From positions 1 to 64,000 of the forward strand of contig NZ_JBALOV010000042.1 in the NCBI RefSeq assembly GCF_036965045.1: a stretch of DNA of 64,000 nt, given 5' to 3'. Position 1 is the stretch's first letter, and each line of letters starts with the position of its first letter. Source of the DNA: Ferdinandcohnia sp036965045 (GTDB taxonomy: Bacteria; Bacillota; Bacilli; Bacillales; Bacillaceae_L). The translations under genes and the position numbers were made by a program. Below are positions 24,672 through 33,799 of this stretch, one piece after another. The notes below the pieces were generated by a model. The model was not told the DNA's origin. It saw nothing but the letters and a program-made list of their open reading frames with translations, and did not search any database.

Positions 24672-25418
24672 TTACAATTTTGTTAAGATCTCATACCCTG
24701 TTTCTGTAATAGCAATCGTATGTTCAAAATGCGCACACGTTTTGCCATCGACTGTTACAACAGTCCAGTTATCTGCTAACGTCTTCACGTATCGACTACC
24801 TGCATTTACCATCGGTTCAACGGCAAGTACCATTCCTGGTTTTAAACGTGGTCCCTTATTAGGAGGACCGAAATGTGGAATTTGTGGTTCCTCATGTAAT
24901 TCTTTGCCTACACCGTGACCAACATATTCACGAACAATCGAAAAATCATGTGACTCGACATAAACTTGAATTGCATGAGAAATATTTGAAAGACGCACAC
25001 CAGGTTTTGCTTCTTCTAATCCTCTATAAAGGGATTCCTTTGTAACTTCAAGAAGTTTTTGATTTTCAGGTGAAATCGTACCAACCGGATATGTCCAAGC
25101 TGAATCACCATGATATCCTTTGTACTCGGCGCCGATATCAATACTTATAATATCTCCATCATTTAAGACGCGATTACCCGGGATACCGTGTACCAACTCT
25201 TCATTTACAGAAGTACAGATACTACCGCGAAAACCATTATACCCTTTAAAAGAAGGAATTGCATCATATCCACGAATAAACTTTTCAGCAATTGTATCCA
25301 GTTCTTCCGTTGAAATCCCTGGAGCAATATATTTTTGTAATTCTTGGTGTGTCAATGCAACGATCCTACCGGCTTCGCGCATTATCTCAATCTCTCTAGG
25401 TGACTTACAGATTATCAT
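24672..25418 (-). CDS. map: Methionine aminopeptidase, type I
   Basis: A 248-residue metalloprotease that removes initiator methionine. Metal ligands are visible as the Asp pair in ISIDIGAEYKGYHGDSAWT, His in YVGHGVGKELHEEPQIPH, Glu in VLAVEPMV and Glu in HFEHTIAIT. It starts directly after the adk stop codon, as in B. subtilis. Confidence 0.98.
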   Translation of the reverse strand: MIICKSPREIEIMREAGRIVALTHQELQKYIAPGISTEELDTIAEKFIRGYDAIPSFKGYNGFRGSICTSVNEELVHGIPGNRVLNDGDIISIDIGAEYKGYHGDSAWTYPVGTISPENQKLLEVTKESLYRGLEEAKPGVRLSNISHAIQVYVESHDFSIVREYVGHGVGKELHEEPQIPHFGPPNKGPRLKPGMVLAVEPMVNAGSRYVKTLADNWTVVTVDGKTCAHFEHTIAITETGYEILTKL

Positions 25419-26069
25419 CTACTTTAATCCCCCAAGGAGCTCCTCTACATCACCAAAAACTTTGTTAATTTCTTGTTGTCCATCGATATTACGTAGATAG
25501 CCCTTTTCCTGATAAAAGTCAAGAAGTGGCTTAGATTGCTCGATATTCACTTGAAGACGAGTCCCAACTGTCTCCGCATTATCATCGGCACGCTGATATA
25601 GTTCTCCACCACACTTATCGCATGTCCCTTCCTGACTAGGTGGGTTGAATACTAAGTGGTAGGTAGAACCACAATCCTTACAAATACGACGACCAGTTAG
25701 TCGCTCGAGTAAAATATCAGAATCAACTTCTATGTTAATCACATAATCAATCTTCTTACCGAGATCAGTAAGGATTGCCTCAAGTGCTTCTGCTTGTGGA
25801 ACGGTACGTGGAAATCCATCAAGTAAAAATCCTTGGTTGCAATCATCTTTGCTTAATCGCTCACGGACAATTCCGATCGTAACTTCATCAGGAACAAGCT
25901 CACCTTTATCCATAAAAGATTTTGCTTGAAGTCCTAGTTCTGTTCCATCTTTTATTGCAGCACGGAACATATCTCCTGTTGAGATATGAGGGATATTGTA
26001 CTTTTCTACGATTCTTTCAGCTTGAGTGCCTTTACCCGCACCCGGAAGCCCCATTAATACTAAGTTCAA
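25419..26069 (-). CDS. adk: Adenylate kinase (zinc-LID form)
   Basis: A 216-residue long-form adenylate kinase converting ATP and AMP to two ADP. P-loop GLPGAGKGTQ is at 7-16; NMP-binding STGDMFR and GFPRTVPQ follow; the LID holds four cysteines (CKDCGS and CDKCGG, about 130-153) for structural zinc, typical of Gram-positive enzymes. It lies between secY and map. Confidence 0.99.
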   Translation of the reverse strand: MNLVLMGLPGAGKGTQAERIVEKYNIPHISTGDMFRAAIKDGTELGLQAKSFMDKGELVPDEVTIGIVRERLSKDDCNQGFLLDGFPRTVPQAEALEAILTDLGKKIDYVINIEVDSDILLERLTGRRICKDCGSTYHLVFNPPSQEGTCDKCGGELYQRADDNAETVGTRLQVNIEQSKPLLDFYQEKGYLRNIDGQQEINKVFGDVEELLGGLK

Positions 26070-26128
26070 GTGATTTGCCCCCTCAGCCTCTTATCTTAGA
26101 GGTGCTGGGAAAGAACATTCCCAGAACC

Positions 26129-27421
26129 TTATTTGATAAATCCTTTATAATGACGTTTTACAAGCTGACTTTCAAGTTGCTTCATTGTCTCAAGTGCAAC
26201 ACCGACAACGATAAGCAAACTAGTTCCACCAATTTGTGCAGACTGCGGTAAATTCGCAAATTTTATAAAGAATACAGGAAGAACAGAAATTGCTGCTAAG
26301 AAAATAGAACCAACAAAAGTCAATCGATACAGAATTTTTGTTACATATTCTTGCGTATTTCTTCCTGGACGAATCCCTGGAATGTAGCCGCCTTGCTTTT
26401 TCAAATTATCTGCCATTTGCTCAGGATTCACTTGAACAAATGTATAGAAATATGAGAACGCAATGATTAGCGCGATATAAATGATCATTCCCACAGGTTG
26501 GGTATAATCAAAATATTTTTGAATCCATTCAGTTACCGCATTAGGACCAAAGAACGATGCGATCGTCGGTGGTGTGATAATGAAGGAAACTGCAAAGATT
26601 ACAGGAATAACACCAGCCGCATTTACTTTTAATGGTAAATGTGTGGAGTGTCCTCCAACCGGGCTATTAGCAGCTAACCGCTTTGCATATTGTATTGGAA
26701 TTTTACGTAAAGCTTGTTGTACGAATATTACACCTACGACAACAGCTATAATTGCAATTAGCAGTAAAACAACAGTGATGATGCTAAGGAATAATTGATC
26801 TCCTGCATCTTCAAATTGTTGAATATAGATTTGATTTACAGCTGTAGGAATACCGGCAACAATACCAGCGAAAATTATAATAGAAATCCCGTTTCCGACG
26901 CCCTTCGCTGTAATTTGTTCACCTAACCACATTAGAAATGCAGTACCAGCAGTTAATACAACAGCGATTAATAAATACGTTCCGATGCTTGGATTTACAA
27001 TTAACATTCCATTTGACATATTGTTAAAGCCGTATGACATACCCAATGCTTGGATGAAACCAAGCACGATTGTTCCATAGCGAGTAAACTGTGCTAATTT
27101 ACGACGTCCAACTTCTCCTTGCTTAGACCATTCCGTAAATTTTGGAACAACGTCCATTTGCAACAATTGAATGATAATTGATGCAGTAATGTAAGGCATG
27201 ATTCCCATCGCAAGGATTGAGAAGTTAAACAATGCTCCACCACCAAATGTATTTAAGAGGCCAAACGCTGTATTGCTATCAGTCGCTTTTAAAACATCGG
27301 CATTGACATTTGGTACTGGAATAAAGGTGCCGATTCGAAATACTACTAACATAAGTAAGGTGAATATAATTTTGTTTCTTATATCACCAACGCGCATAAA
27401 ATTGGAGATTGTTTGAAACAT
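26129..27421 (-). CDS. secY: Preprotein translocase channel subunit SecY
   Basis: A 430-residue, ten-helix channel protein. The plug-region segment TFGGGALFNFSILAMGIMPYI, the cytosolic loop with NPEQMADNLKKQGGYIPGIRPG and the C-terminal segment QLVKRHYKGF are all typical. Its start codon overlaps the rplO stop by one base, so translation is coupled. It works with SecE, which is also encoded here, and SecA. Confidence 0.99.
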   Translation of the reverse strand: MFQTISNFMRVGDIRNKIIFTLLMLVVFRIGTFIPVPNVNADVLKATDSNTAFGLLNTFGGGALFNFSILAMGIMPYITASIIIQLLQMDVVPKFTEWSKQGEVGRRKLAQFTRYGTIVLGFIQALGMSYGFNNMSNGMLIVNPSIGTYLLIAVVLTAGTAFLMWLGEQITAKGVGNGISIIIFAGIVAGIPTAVNQIYIQQFEDAGDQLFLSIITVVLLLIAIIAVVVGVIFVQQALRKIPIQYAKRLAANSPVGGHSTHLPLKVNAAGVIPVIFAVSFIITPPTIASFFGPNAVTEWIQKYFDYTQPVGMIIYIALIIAFSYFYTFVQVNPEQMADNLKKQGGYIPGIRPGRNTQEYVTKILYRLTFVGSIFLAAISVLPVFFIKFANLPQSAQIGGTSLLIVVGVALETMKQLESQLVKRHYKGFIK

Positions 27422-27861
27422 TAGATCACCTCAGTTGTTCCGCCAGCAGCTTCAATCGCTTGTTGAGCAGAAGAGGAGAATTTGTGAGCTCTAACTGTTA
27501 GCTTTTTATCAAGAGTACCTTTACCAAGGACCTTAATACCAGCATTAAGTTTACTTACAACACCAGTTTCAATTAATAGTTCAGGTGTTACTTCTGTTCC
27601 GTCTTCAAAACGATTTAATGTTTCAAGGTTAACAATTGCAAAGTCTTTGCGATTGATGTTTGTGAAACCACGTTTTGGTAAACGTTGGAATAAAGGCATT
27701 TGACCACCTTCAAATCCAGGACGAACACCGCCACCTGAACGTGCATTTTGACCTTTATGACCTTTACCAGCAGTTTTACCATTACCTGAACCAGTTCCAC
27801 GTCCTACACGATTACGTGTTTTACGGGACCCTTCAGTTGCTTGTAATTCATGAAGTTTCAT
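27421..27861 (-). CDS. rplO: 50S ribosomal protein L15
   Basis: A 146-residue L15 with the glycine/arginine-rich N-terminal extension (GSRKTRNRVGRGTGSGNGKT) and the RLPKRGF segment that threads into the 50S subunit. It precedes and overlaps secY. Confidence 0.99.
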   Translation of the reverse strand: MKLHELQATEGSRKTRNRVGRGTGSGNGKTAGKGHKGQNARSGGGVRPGFEGGQMPLFQRLPKRGFTNINRKDFAIVNLETLNRFEDGTEVTPELLIETGVVSKLNAGIKVLGKGTLDKKLTVRAHKFSSSAQQAIEAAGGTTEVI

Positions 27862-27894
27862 TTGGGCACCTCCTTATTTCAGAAAAAAATCGAA

Positions 27895-28077
27895 TTATTG
27901 TTCTTTAACCGTAACTAGGTGAGCAACTTTATTAATCATACCGCGAATCGCAGCATTATCATCAAGAACAACAGTCTGATGTAATTTTTTCAATCCAAGA
28001 GTACGAACAGTTACACGTTGGTCTTCAGGACGTCCAATGACACTGCGAGTGAGGGTGATTGCTAATTTCTTTGACAT
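27895..28077 (-). CDS. rpmD: 50S ribosomal protein L30
   Basis: A 60-residue L30 with ITLTRSVIGRPEDQRVTVRT and the GLKKLHQTVVLDD segment. It sits between rpsE and rplO, with 13 bp to rpsE. Confidence 0.99.
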   Translation of the reverse strand: MSKKLAITLTRSVIGRPEDQRVTVRTLGLKKLHQTVVLDDNAAIRGMINKVAHLVTVKEQ

Positions 28078-28090
28078 TATGTTTTCCCTC

Positions 28091-28591
28091 CTATCCTAAC
28101 AGTTCTTCTACTGATTTACCACGTAACTTAGCTACTTCTTCAGCACGCTTTAATTGTCCTAAACCTTGTAGTGTTGCACGAATCATATTTACTGGAGTAT
28201 TCGTACCTAAAGATTTAGAAAGGATATCACCAATACCAGCAAGTTCTAATACCGCACGAACTGGTCCACCAGCGATAACTCCAGTACCTTCAGAAGCAGG
28301 CTTTAGGAATACTTCTCCTGCTCCAAATTGTCCAATTACTTGGTGAGGAATTGTTGTTCCAACCATTGGTACAGAGATTAGATTCTTTTTAGCATCTTCA
28401 ATTGCTTTACGAATTGCATCTGGAACTTCTTGTGCTTTACCAGTTCCAAATCCAACATGTCCGTTCTTATCACCAACTACTACTAGTGCTGCAAAGCGGA
28501 AACGACGTCCACCTTTTACAACCTTAGCAACACGGTTAACGGTAACTACGCGTTCTTCAAGTTCTAATTTATTTGGATCAATGCGACGCAT
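28091..28591 (-). CDS. rpsE: 30S ribosomal protein S5
   Basis: A 166-residue S5. The double-stranded-RNA-binding domain (LEERVVTVNRVAKVVKGGRR) and the GKAQEVPDAIRKAIEDAKK segment are present. The loop around residues 20-30, where spectinomycin-resistance changes occur, reads VNRVAKVVKGG and looks wild type. Confidence 0.99.
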   Translation of the reverse strand: MRRIDPNKLELEERVVTVNRVAKVVKGGRRFRFAALVVVGDKNGHVGFGTGKAQEVPDAIRKAIEDAKKNLISVPMVGTTIPHQVIGQFGAGEVFLKPASEGTGVIAGGPVRAVLELAGIGDILSKSLGTNTPVNMIRATLQGLGQLKRAEEVAKLRGKSVEELLG

Positions 28592-28613
28592 CTATAATGT
28601 CCCTCCTTTTTAA

Positions 28614-28976
28614 TTAAAATTGTAATCCAGCTTCACGAGCAGCCTCTGCTAGTGCTTTAACACGTCCGTGATATAAGTAACCTCCGCGGTCAAATACAAC
28701 CTCTTTGATTCCTTTTTCAATTCCGCGCTTTGCAACTAATTCGCCAACTTTTGTAGCTGCATCTACGTTACCAGCACCTTCGATAGAAAGCTCTTTATCT
28801 AATGTAGAAGCACTTGCGATTGTTACAGAGTTAACATCATCGATTAATTGAGCGTAAATGTGTTTGTTTGAACGGAACACATTTAAGCGAGGACGAGTAG
28901 CAGTTCCTGAAACACGAGAACGAACACGAGCATGTCTTTTTCTACGAACTGCATTTTTATCCTGTTTCGTAATCAT
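28614..28976 (-). CDS. rplR: 50S ribosomal protein L18
   Basis: A 120-residue 5S-rRNA-binding protein with the basic N-terminus RRKRHARVRSRVSGT, RLNVFRSNKHIYAQLIDD and the C-terminal GRVKALAEAAREAGLQF. Confidence 0.99.
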   Translation of the reverse strand: MITKQDKNAVRRKRHARVRSRVSGTATRPRLNVFRSNKHIYAQLIDDVNSVTIASASTLDKELSIEGAGNVDAATKVGELVAKRGIEKGIKEVVFDRGGYLYHGRVKALAEAAREAGLQF

Positions 28977-29008
28977 TTACGTCTCTCCTTTCTTTTACCT
29001 AAAAAGGC

Positions 29009-29545
29009 TTACTTCGCAGTTTTACCTTCTTTACGACGAACAAATTCACCTTCGTAGCGAATACCTTTTCCTTTATAAGGCTCAGGCGGACGTACACCAC
29101 GAATATTAGCAGCTAACGCTCCAACACGTTCTTTGTCGATACCTTTAACAATAATCTTAGTGTTAGATGGAACATCGATTTCAACGCCTGTCTCTGGAAC
29201 GATTTCTACAGGATGAGAATATCCAACGTTTAATACAAGCTTATTTCCAGCTTTCTGAGCACGGTATCCGACCCCGATTAGCTCTAAGCCTCTTTCAAAA
29301 CCTTTGGATACACCTTCAACCATGTTTCCAAGTAGGCTACGTGTTGTGCCGTGAAGAGCACGGTGTTCTTTATTATCAGTTGGACGAGCAACGTTGATCA
29401 CGTTGTCTTCAACATTGATTTGCATATCAGGATGGAAAGCACGAGTTAATTCGCCTTTTGGTCCTTTTACAGTAACAGTATTACCGCTGAAAGTTACAGT
29501 AACACCAGTTGGTATTTCGATTGGTTTTTTACCAATACGTGACAT
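29009..29545 (-). CDS. rplF: 50S ribosomal protein L6
   Basis: A 178-residue L6 near the GTPase centre, with SRIGKKPIEIP at the start, two L6 repeats and the signature PPEPYKGKGIRYEGE near the end. It lies between rpsH and rplR. Confidence 0.99.
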   Translation of the reverse strand: MSRIGKKPIEIPTGVTVTFSGNTVTVKGPKGELTRAFHPDMQINVEDNVINVARPTDNKEHRALHGTTRSLLGNMVEGVSKGFERGLELIGVGYRAQKAGNKLVLNVGYSHPVEIVPETGVEIDVPSNTKIIVKGIDKERVGALAANIRGVRPPEPYKGKGIRYEGEFVRRKEGKTAK

Positions 29546-29573
29546 GTACTACACCTCCATTCTTATCAAGCTA

Positions 29574-29972
29574 TTACCAAACGTAAGCTAATATTTCTCC
29601 GCCGGCTTGCTTTTGACGAGCTTCTTTATCAGTTAATACACCTTGTGAAGTTGAAACGATCGCGATTCCTAAACCGTTTAACACACGTGGTACTTCATTA
29701 GACTTTGCATATACACGTAGACCAGGCTTACTAATACGCTTAAGGCCAGTAATTACGCGCTCATTGTTTGCACCGTATTTTAAGAAGATACGGATGATAC
29801 CTTGTTTGTCATCTTCAATAAATTCAACATCACGAACGAAACCTTCACGTTTTAAGATTTCAGCGATTTCCCTTTTGATGTTTGATGCAGGGATTTCAAG
29901 TTTTTCGTGACGAACCATGTTCGCATTACGGATGCGAGTAAGCATATCTGCAATTGGATCTGTCATCACCAT
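29574..29972 (-). CDS. rpsH: 30S ribosomal protein S8
   Basis: A 132-residue S8, a 16S rRNA central-domain binder. MTDPIADMLTRIRNAN and the C-terminal STSQGVLTDKEARQ with GGEILAYVW are canonical. The start at 29972 follows GGAGGT; B. subtilis uses the same MVMTDP start. Confidence 0.99.
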   Translation of the reverse strand: MVMTDPIADMLTRIRNANMVRHEKLEIPASNIKREIAEILKREGFVRDVEFIEDDKQGIIRIFLKYGANNERVITGLKRISKPGLRVYAKSNEVPRVLNGLGIAIVSTSQGVLTDKEARQKQAGGEILAYVW

Positions 29973-30002
29973 AGTATTTTTACCTCCTTCCCAATTCGGG
30001 GT

Positions 30003-30188
30003 TTACCAACTTGCTTTTTTTACACCAGGAATTTGACCCTTATAAGCTAGTTCACGGAAACAAATACGGCATAATTTAAATTTACGTAATACAGAGTGTG
30101 GACGGCCGCAACGCTCGCAACGAGTGTACTCTTGTACTTTAAATTTCTGTGTGCGTTTTTGTTTCGCAATCATTGATTTTTTAGCCAC
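30003..30188 (-). CDS. rpsN: 30S ribosomal protein S14, zinc-binding type
   Basis: A 61-residue short S14 with CERCGR and CRICFR zinc pairs. It is the zinc-dependent (C+) form carried in the main ribosomal cluster; a zinc-independent paralogue would lie elsewhere. It is between rplE and rpsH. Confidence 0.99.
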   Translation of the reverse strand: MAKKSMIAKQKRTQKFKVQEYTRCERCGRPHSVLRKFKLCRICFRELAYKGQIPGVKKASW

Positions 30189-30201
30189 GTTTTCGCCTCC
30201 T

Positions 30202-30741
30202 TTACTTTTGGAACGGCATACCGAATGCTGTTAATAACTCACGAGCTTCTTCGTCAGTATTTGCAGTAGTTACGATAACGATATCCATACCACGAACTTT
30301 ACTTACTTTATCGTAATCAATTTCAGGGAAAATTAATTGTTCTTTTACACCTAAAGTGTAGTTTCCACGGCCATCAAATGATTTCTTTGATACACCACGG
30401 AAGTCACGTACACGTGGAAGTGAGATAGAAACAAGCTTATCTAGGAATTCGTACATACGCTCACCACGTAGTGTAACTTTCGCACCGATCGGCATTCCTT
30501 CACGAAGACGGAAACCAGCGATTGAATTCTTAGCTCTAGTTACAACTGGTTTCTGTCCACTTAGAGCAGCTAATTCCTCTACTGCGTTATCTAATACTTT
30601 AGAGTTTTGAACTGCGTCACCAACGCCCATGTTGATCACGATTTTATCTACTTTCGGAACTTGCATAACAGACTTATAGTTAAACTTGCTCATTAGAGCA
30701 GGTGTAATTTCTTTTTGAAACTTTTCTTTTAGGCGGTTCAT
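30202..30741 (-). CDS. rplE: 50S ribosomal protein L5
   Basis: A 179-residue L5 that joins 5S rRNA to the central protuberance. VDKIVINMGVGDAVQN, the TRAKNSIAGFRLREGMPIG segment and the DIVIVTTANTDEEA end are canonical. Confidence 0.99.
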   Translation of the reverse strand: MNRLKEKFQKEITPALMSKFNYKSVMQVPKVDKIVINMGVGDAVQNSKVLDNAVEELAALSGQKPVVTRAKNSIAGFRLREGMPIGAKVTLRGERMYEFLDKLVSISLPRVRDFRGVSKKSFDGRGNYTLGVKEQLIFPEIDYDKVSKVRGMDIVIVTTANTDEEARELLTAFGMPFQK

Positions 30742-30765
30742 GTAATTACCTCCTTTCTTCGTTTA

Positions 30766-31077
30766 CTATTTATCTAAAACTTCACCAGATTTTTTTGATA
30801 CACGTACCTTTTTGCCATCAACTTCTTTGTAACCAACACGTGTTGGATTACCAGACTTAGGATCTAATGGCAATACATTTGATACATGAATAGGTGCCTC
30901 TTGGCTAATGATACCACCTTGTGGATTCGCTTGAGACGGTTTTGAGTGTTTCTTTACGATATTAACGCCTTCTACAAGAACACGGTCTTTCTTTGGGTAG
31001 CTTTCAAGGATCACACCTTGTTTACCTTTATCTTTCCCTGAAATAACCTGTACCTTGTCACCCTTTTTTACATGCAT
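30766..31077 (-). CDS. rplX: 50S ribosomal protein L24
   Basis: A 103-residue L24 with an N-terminal KOW motif (KKGDKVQVISGKDKGKQGVI) and GVNIVKKHSKP. It is one of two proteins that start 50S assembly. Confidence 0.99.
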   Translation of the reverse strand: MHVKKGDKVQVISGKDKGKQGVILESYPKKDRVLVEGVNIVKKHSKPSQANPQGGIISQEAPIHVSNVLPLDPKSGNPTRVGYKEVDGKKVRVSKKSGEVLDK

Positions 31078-31114
31078 CTATTTCGCACCTCCTTAAAGGC
31101 CAATCGATTTCGAA

Positions 31115-31483
31115 TTATAATACTTCTGGAGCTAGTGAAACAATTTTCATAAAGTTACTATCACGTAATTCACGTGCTACCGGACCGAAGATACGAGTTC
31201 CACGTGGACTCTTGTCGTCACGGATAATAACACAAGCATTTTCATCAAAACGGATGTATGTTCCGTCATTACGACGTACACCACGCTTCGTACGTACAAC
31301 TACAGCCTTAACTACGTCACCTTTTTTAACAACGCCACCTGGTGTTGCTTGTTTTACTGTACATACAATAACATCACCAATATTTGCTGTTTTACGACCA
31401 GAACCACCTAATACTTTAATAGTAAGTACCTCACGTGCTCCTGAGTTGTCGGCAACTTTCAAACGAGTTTCTTGTTGAATCAT
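31115..31483 (-). CDS. rplN: 50S ribosomal protein L14
   Basis: A 122-residue L14: MIQQETRLKVADNSGAREVL, the VKKGDVVKAVVVRTKRGVRR region and the RIFGPVARELR end are canonical. It sits at the subunit interface. Confidence 0.99.
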   Translation of the reverse strand: MIQQETRLKVADNSGAREVLTIKVLGGSGRKTANIGDVIVCTVKQATPGGVVKKGDVVKAVVVRTKRGVRRNDGTYIRFDENACVIIRDDKSPRGTRIFGPVARELRDSNFMKIVSLAPEVL

Positions 31484-31529
31484 TCATGAAACCTCCCTTC
31501 GGATTATTGATTGATCCGAACAAATATAA

Positions 31530-31793
31530 TTAGATAATAACTGCCTTTTCTACTACTTCAACAAGACGGAAGCGTTTTGTAGCAGATAATGGGCGAGTCT
31601 CCATAATTTTTACGATGTCGCCAGTTTTTGCAACATTGTTTTCATCATGTGCTTTAAATTTCTTTGAATACTTTACGCGTTTCCCGTAAAGAGAATGCTT
31701 TTTATAAGTTTCTACTAGAACGGTAACTGTTTTATCCATTTTGTCAGATACAACACGTCCAGTGTAAACCTTACGTTGGTTACGTTCACTCAC
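31530..31793 (-). CDS. rpsQ: 30S ribosomal protein S17
   Basis: An 87-residue OB-fold protein with GRVVSDKMDKTVTVLVE and GDIVKIMETRPLSATKRFRLV. It lies between rpmC and rplN. Confidence 0.99.
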   Translation of the reverse strand: MSERNQRKVYTGRVVSDKMDKTVTVLVETYKKHSLYGKRVKYSKKFKAHDENNVAKTGDIVKIMETRPLSATKRFRLVEVVEKAVII

Positions 31794-31821
31794 TATCGTA
31801 GACCTCCTTCCTGGTTATCGA

Positions 31822-32019
31822 TTATTTACGACCGATTTCTCTTTCGCGGACTACTGTTTTCATACGAGCGATCGATTTACGAACTTCACGAATACGTGCA
31901 GTATTCTCAAGTTGACCAGTAGCTAGTTGAAAGCGAAGGTTAAATAACTCTTCTTTTAATGATTTTACTTTTTGTTCTATTTCGGCAGTGGTAAGGTCAC
32001 GGATTTCATTAGCTTTCAT
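31822..32019 (-). CDS. rpmC: 50S ribosomal protein L29
   Basis: A 65-residue helical L29 near the exit tunnel, starting MKANEIRDLTTAEIEQKV with LRFQLATGQLENTARIREVR. The ATG at 32019 follows a GGTGGTGA site; the ATG at 32043 upstream is rejected. Its start overlaps the end of rplP by 11 bp, so translation is coupled. Confidence 0.98.
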   Translation of the reverse strand: MKANEIRDLTTAEIEQKVKSLKEELFNLRFQLATGQLENTARIREVRKSIARMKTVVREREIGRK

Positions 32020-32443
32020 TTGATTCACCACCAATTTCTTCACGTTTTACAAACTTAGTTTTAACTGGTAGTTTATGAGCTGCTAGGCGTAGTGCTTCAC
32101 GAGCAATCTCTTCAGATACACCTGCAATTTCAAATAATACTTTTCCAGGTTTAACAACTGCTACCCATCCTTCAGGAGCACCTTTACCGGAACCCATACG
32201 TACCTCTAGAGGTTTTGATGTATATGGTTTAGATGGGAAAATTTTGATCCAAACTTTACCGCCACGTTTCATATAACGTGTCATCGCGATACGAGCAGCT
32301 TCGATTTGGCGGTTTGTAATCCAAGAAGCGTCTTGAGCTTGTAAACCGTATTCACCGAAATGTACTTCAGTACCACCTTTTGCTTGACCACGCATTTTTC
32401 CACGGTGTTCTCTGCGGTATTTCACACGTTTTGGTAATAACAT
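32009..32443 (-). CDS. rplP: 50S ribosomal protein L16
   Basis: A 144-residue L16 near the A site, with MLLPKRVKYRREHRGKMRG and the GSGKGAPEGWVAVVKPGKVL segment. The ATG at 32443 lies one base past the rpsC stop and has AGGAGG upstream; the ATG at 32494 lies inside rpsC and is rejected. Confidence 0.99.
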   Translation of the reverse strand: MLLPKRVKYRREHRGKMRGQAKGGTEVHFGEYGLQAQDASWITNRQIEAARIAMTRYMKRGGKVWIKIFPSKPYTSKPLEVRMGSGKGAPEGWVAVVKPGKVLFEIAGVSEEIAREALRLAAHKLPVKTKFVKREEIGGESNES

Positions 32444-32444
32444 A

Positions 32445-33101
32445 TTATTTTCCTCCTTCCTCAGTTTTCTTCTTCGTAGGAAGGACCTCTCCACGATAGA
32501 TCCATACTTTTACACCGATTTTTCCATAAGTAGTATCAGCTTCTGCAGTACCATAATCGATGTCTGCACGAAGAGTGTGAAGTGGAACTGTTCCTTCACT
32601 ATAGTGTTCAGCACGAGCAATATCAGCTCCGCCTAAACGACCTGAAGTTTGTGTTTTAATACCTTGTGCACCAGCACGCATTGTGCGTTGAATTGCTTGT
32701 TTCTGAGCACGACGGAATGATACACGATTTTCTAATTGACGAGCAATATTTTCAGCTACTAGAGTTGCATCAAGATCAGCTCTTTTAATTTCAAGGATGT
32801 TGATGTGGACTCTCTTACCTGTTAATTGGTTTAATGCTTTACGAAGCGCTTCAACTTCTGTACCACCTTTACCAATTACCATACCAGGTTTAGCAGTATG
32901 GACAGTAACGTTAATACGGTTAGCTGCACGTTCAATTTCAATTTTTGAAACAGAAGCATCTTTTAAACGTTTTGCGATGTATTCGCGAACTTTAATGTCT
33001 TCGTGTAATAAATCTGCATAGTCTTTGCCTGCGTACCATTTTGACTCCCAGTCACGGATGATACCAACACGCATTCCTATTGGATTAACTTTTTGACCCA
33101 C
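32445..33101 (-). CDS. rpsC: 30S ribosomal protein S3
   Basis: A 218-residue S3 with KH domain (GMVIGKGGTEVEALRKAL) and the C-terminal domain ending in a Lys-rich tail. It forms part of the mRNA entry channel. The start follows rplV by three bases. Confidence 0.99.
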   Translation of the reverse strand: MGQKVNPIGMRVGIIRDWESKWYAGKDYADLLHEDIKVREYIAKRLKDASVSKIEIERAANRINVTVHTAKPGMVIGKGGTEVEALRKALNQLTGKRVHINILEIKRADLDATLVAENIARQLENRVSFRRAQKQAIQRTMRAGAQGIKTQTSGRLGGADIARAEHYSEGTVPLHTLRADIDYGTAEADTTYGKIGVKVWIYRGEVLPTKKKTEEGGK

Positions 33102-33104
33102 TAC

Positions 33105-33446
33105 TTATCCCTCCTTCTTTTCTGATACCACGATTGTAATGTGGCTAGTGCGCTTGTTAATCTGACTTGCACGTCCCATAGCTCTTGGACGGAATCTTTT
33201 TAATGTTGGACCTTCATTTACATATGCTTCAGTAATAACTAGGTTATTAGCGTCCATTTCGTAGTTATGCTCTGCATTCGCAATCGCAGAATTTAATACT
33301 TTTTCTACAATAGGAGAAGCAGCTTTTGGTGTATGACGTAGGATTGCGATTGCTTCACCTACTTGCTTGCCTCGAATTAAATCTGCTACTAAACGAACCT
33401 TACGAGGAGCAATACGAACTGTTCTCGCAACAGCTTTAGCTTGCAT
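33105..33446 (-). CDS. rplV: 50S ribosomal protein L22
   Basis: A 113-residue L22 whose beta-hairpin (around EGPTLKRFRPRAMGRA) lines the exit tunnel; the hairpin sequence looks like the macrolide-sensitive form. The ATG at 33446 follows GAGGAGG; the ATG at 33464 overlaps the rpsS stop and is rejected. Confidence 0.99.
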   Translation of the reverse strand: MQAKAVARTVRIAPRKVRLVADLIRGKQVGEAIAILRHTPKAASPIVEKVLNSAIANAEHNYEMDANNLVITEAYVNEGPTLKRFRPRAMGRASQINKRTSHITIVVSEKKEG

Positions 33447-33463
33447 AGATAATCCTCCTCTCA

Positions 33464-33742
33464 TTAGCGTCTTGTTTTCTTATCGTCACTTGCGTGGCCT
33501 TTGTAAGTACGAGTTGGTGCAAATTCACCAAGTTTGTGACCTACCATATCTTCAGTAACATAAACCGGTACATGCTTACGACCATCATATACAGCTATTG
33601 TATTACCGATGAATTGTGGGAAAATCGTTGAACGACGTGACCAAGTTTTAATAACTTGTTTCTTTTCAGATCCGTTTTGATTTTCAACCTTTTTCATTAA
33701 GTGATCATCTACAAAAGGTCCTTTTTTCAAACTGCGTCCCAT
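33464..33742 (-). CDS. rpsS: 30S ribosomal protein S19
   Basis: A 92-residue S19 of the 30S head: GRSLKKGPFVDDHL, TWSRRSTIFPQFIG and LGEFAPTRTYKGHA are canonical. Confidence 0.99.
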   Translation of the reverse strand: MGRSLKKGPFVDDHLMKKVENQNGSEKKQVIKTWSRRSTIFPQFIGNTIAVYDGRKHVPVYVTEDMVGHKLGEFAPTRTYKGHASDDKKTRR

Positions 33743-33799
33743 AAGTGAACCTCCCTTCGTGATTGACCTACGGTTCCAACGAACCGTAGCACAATCCCG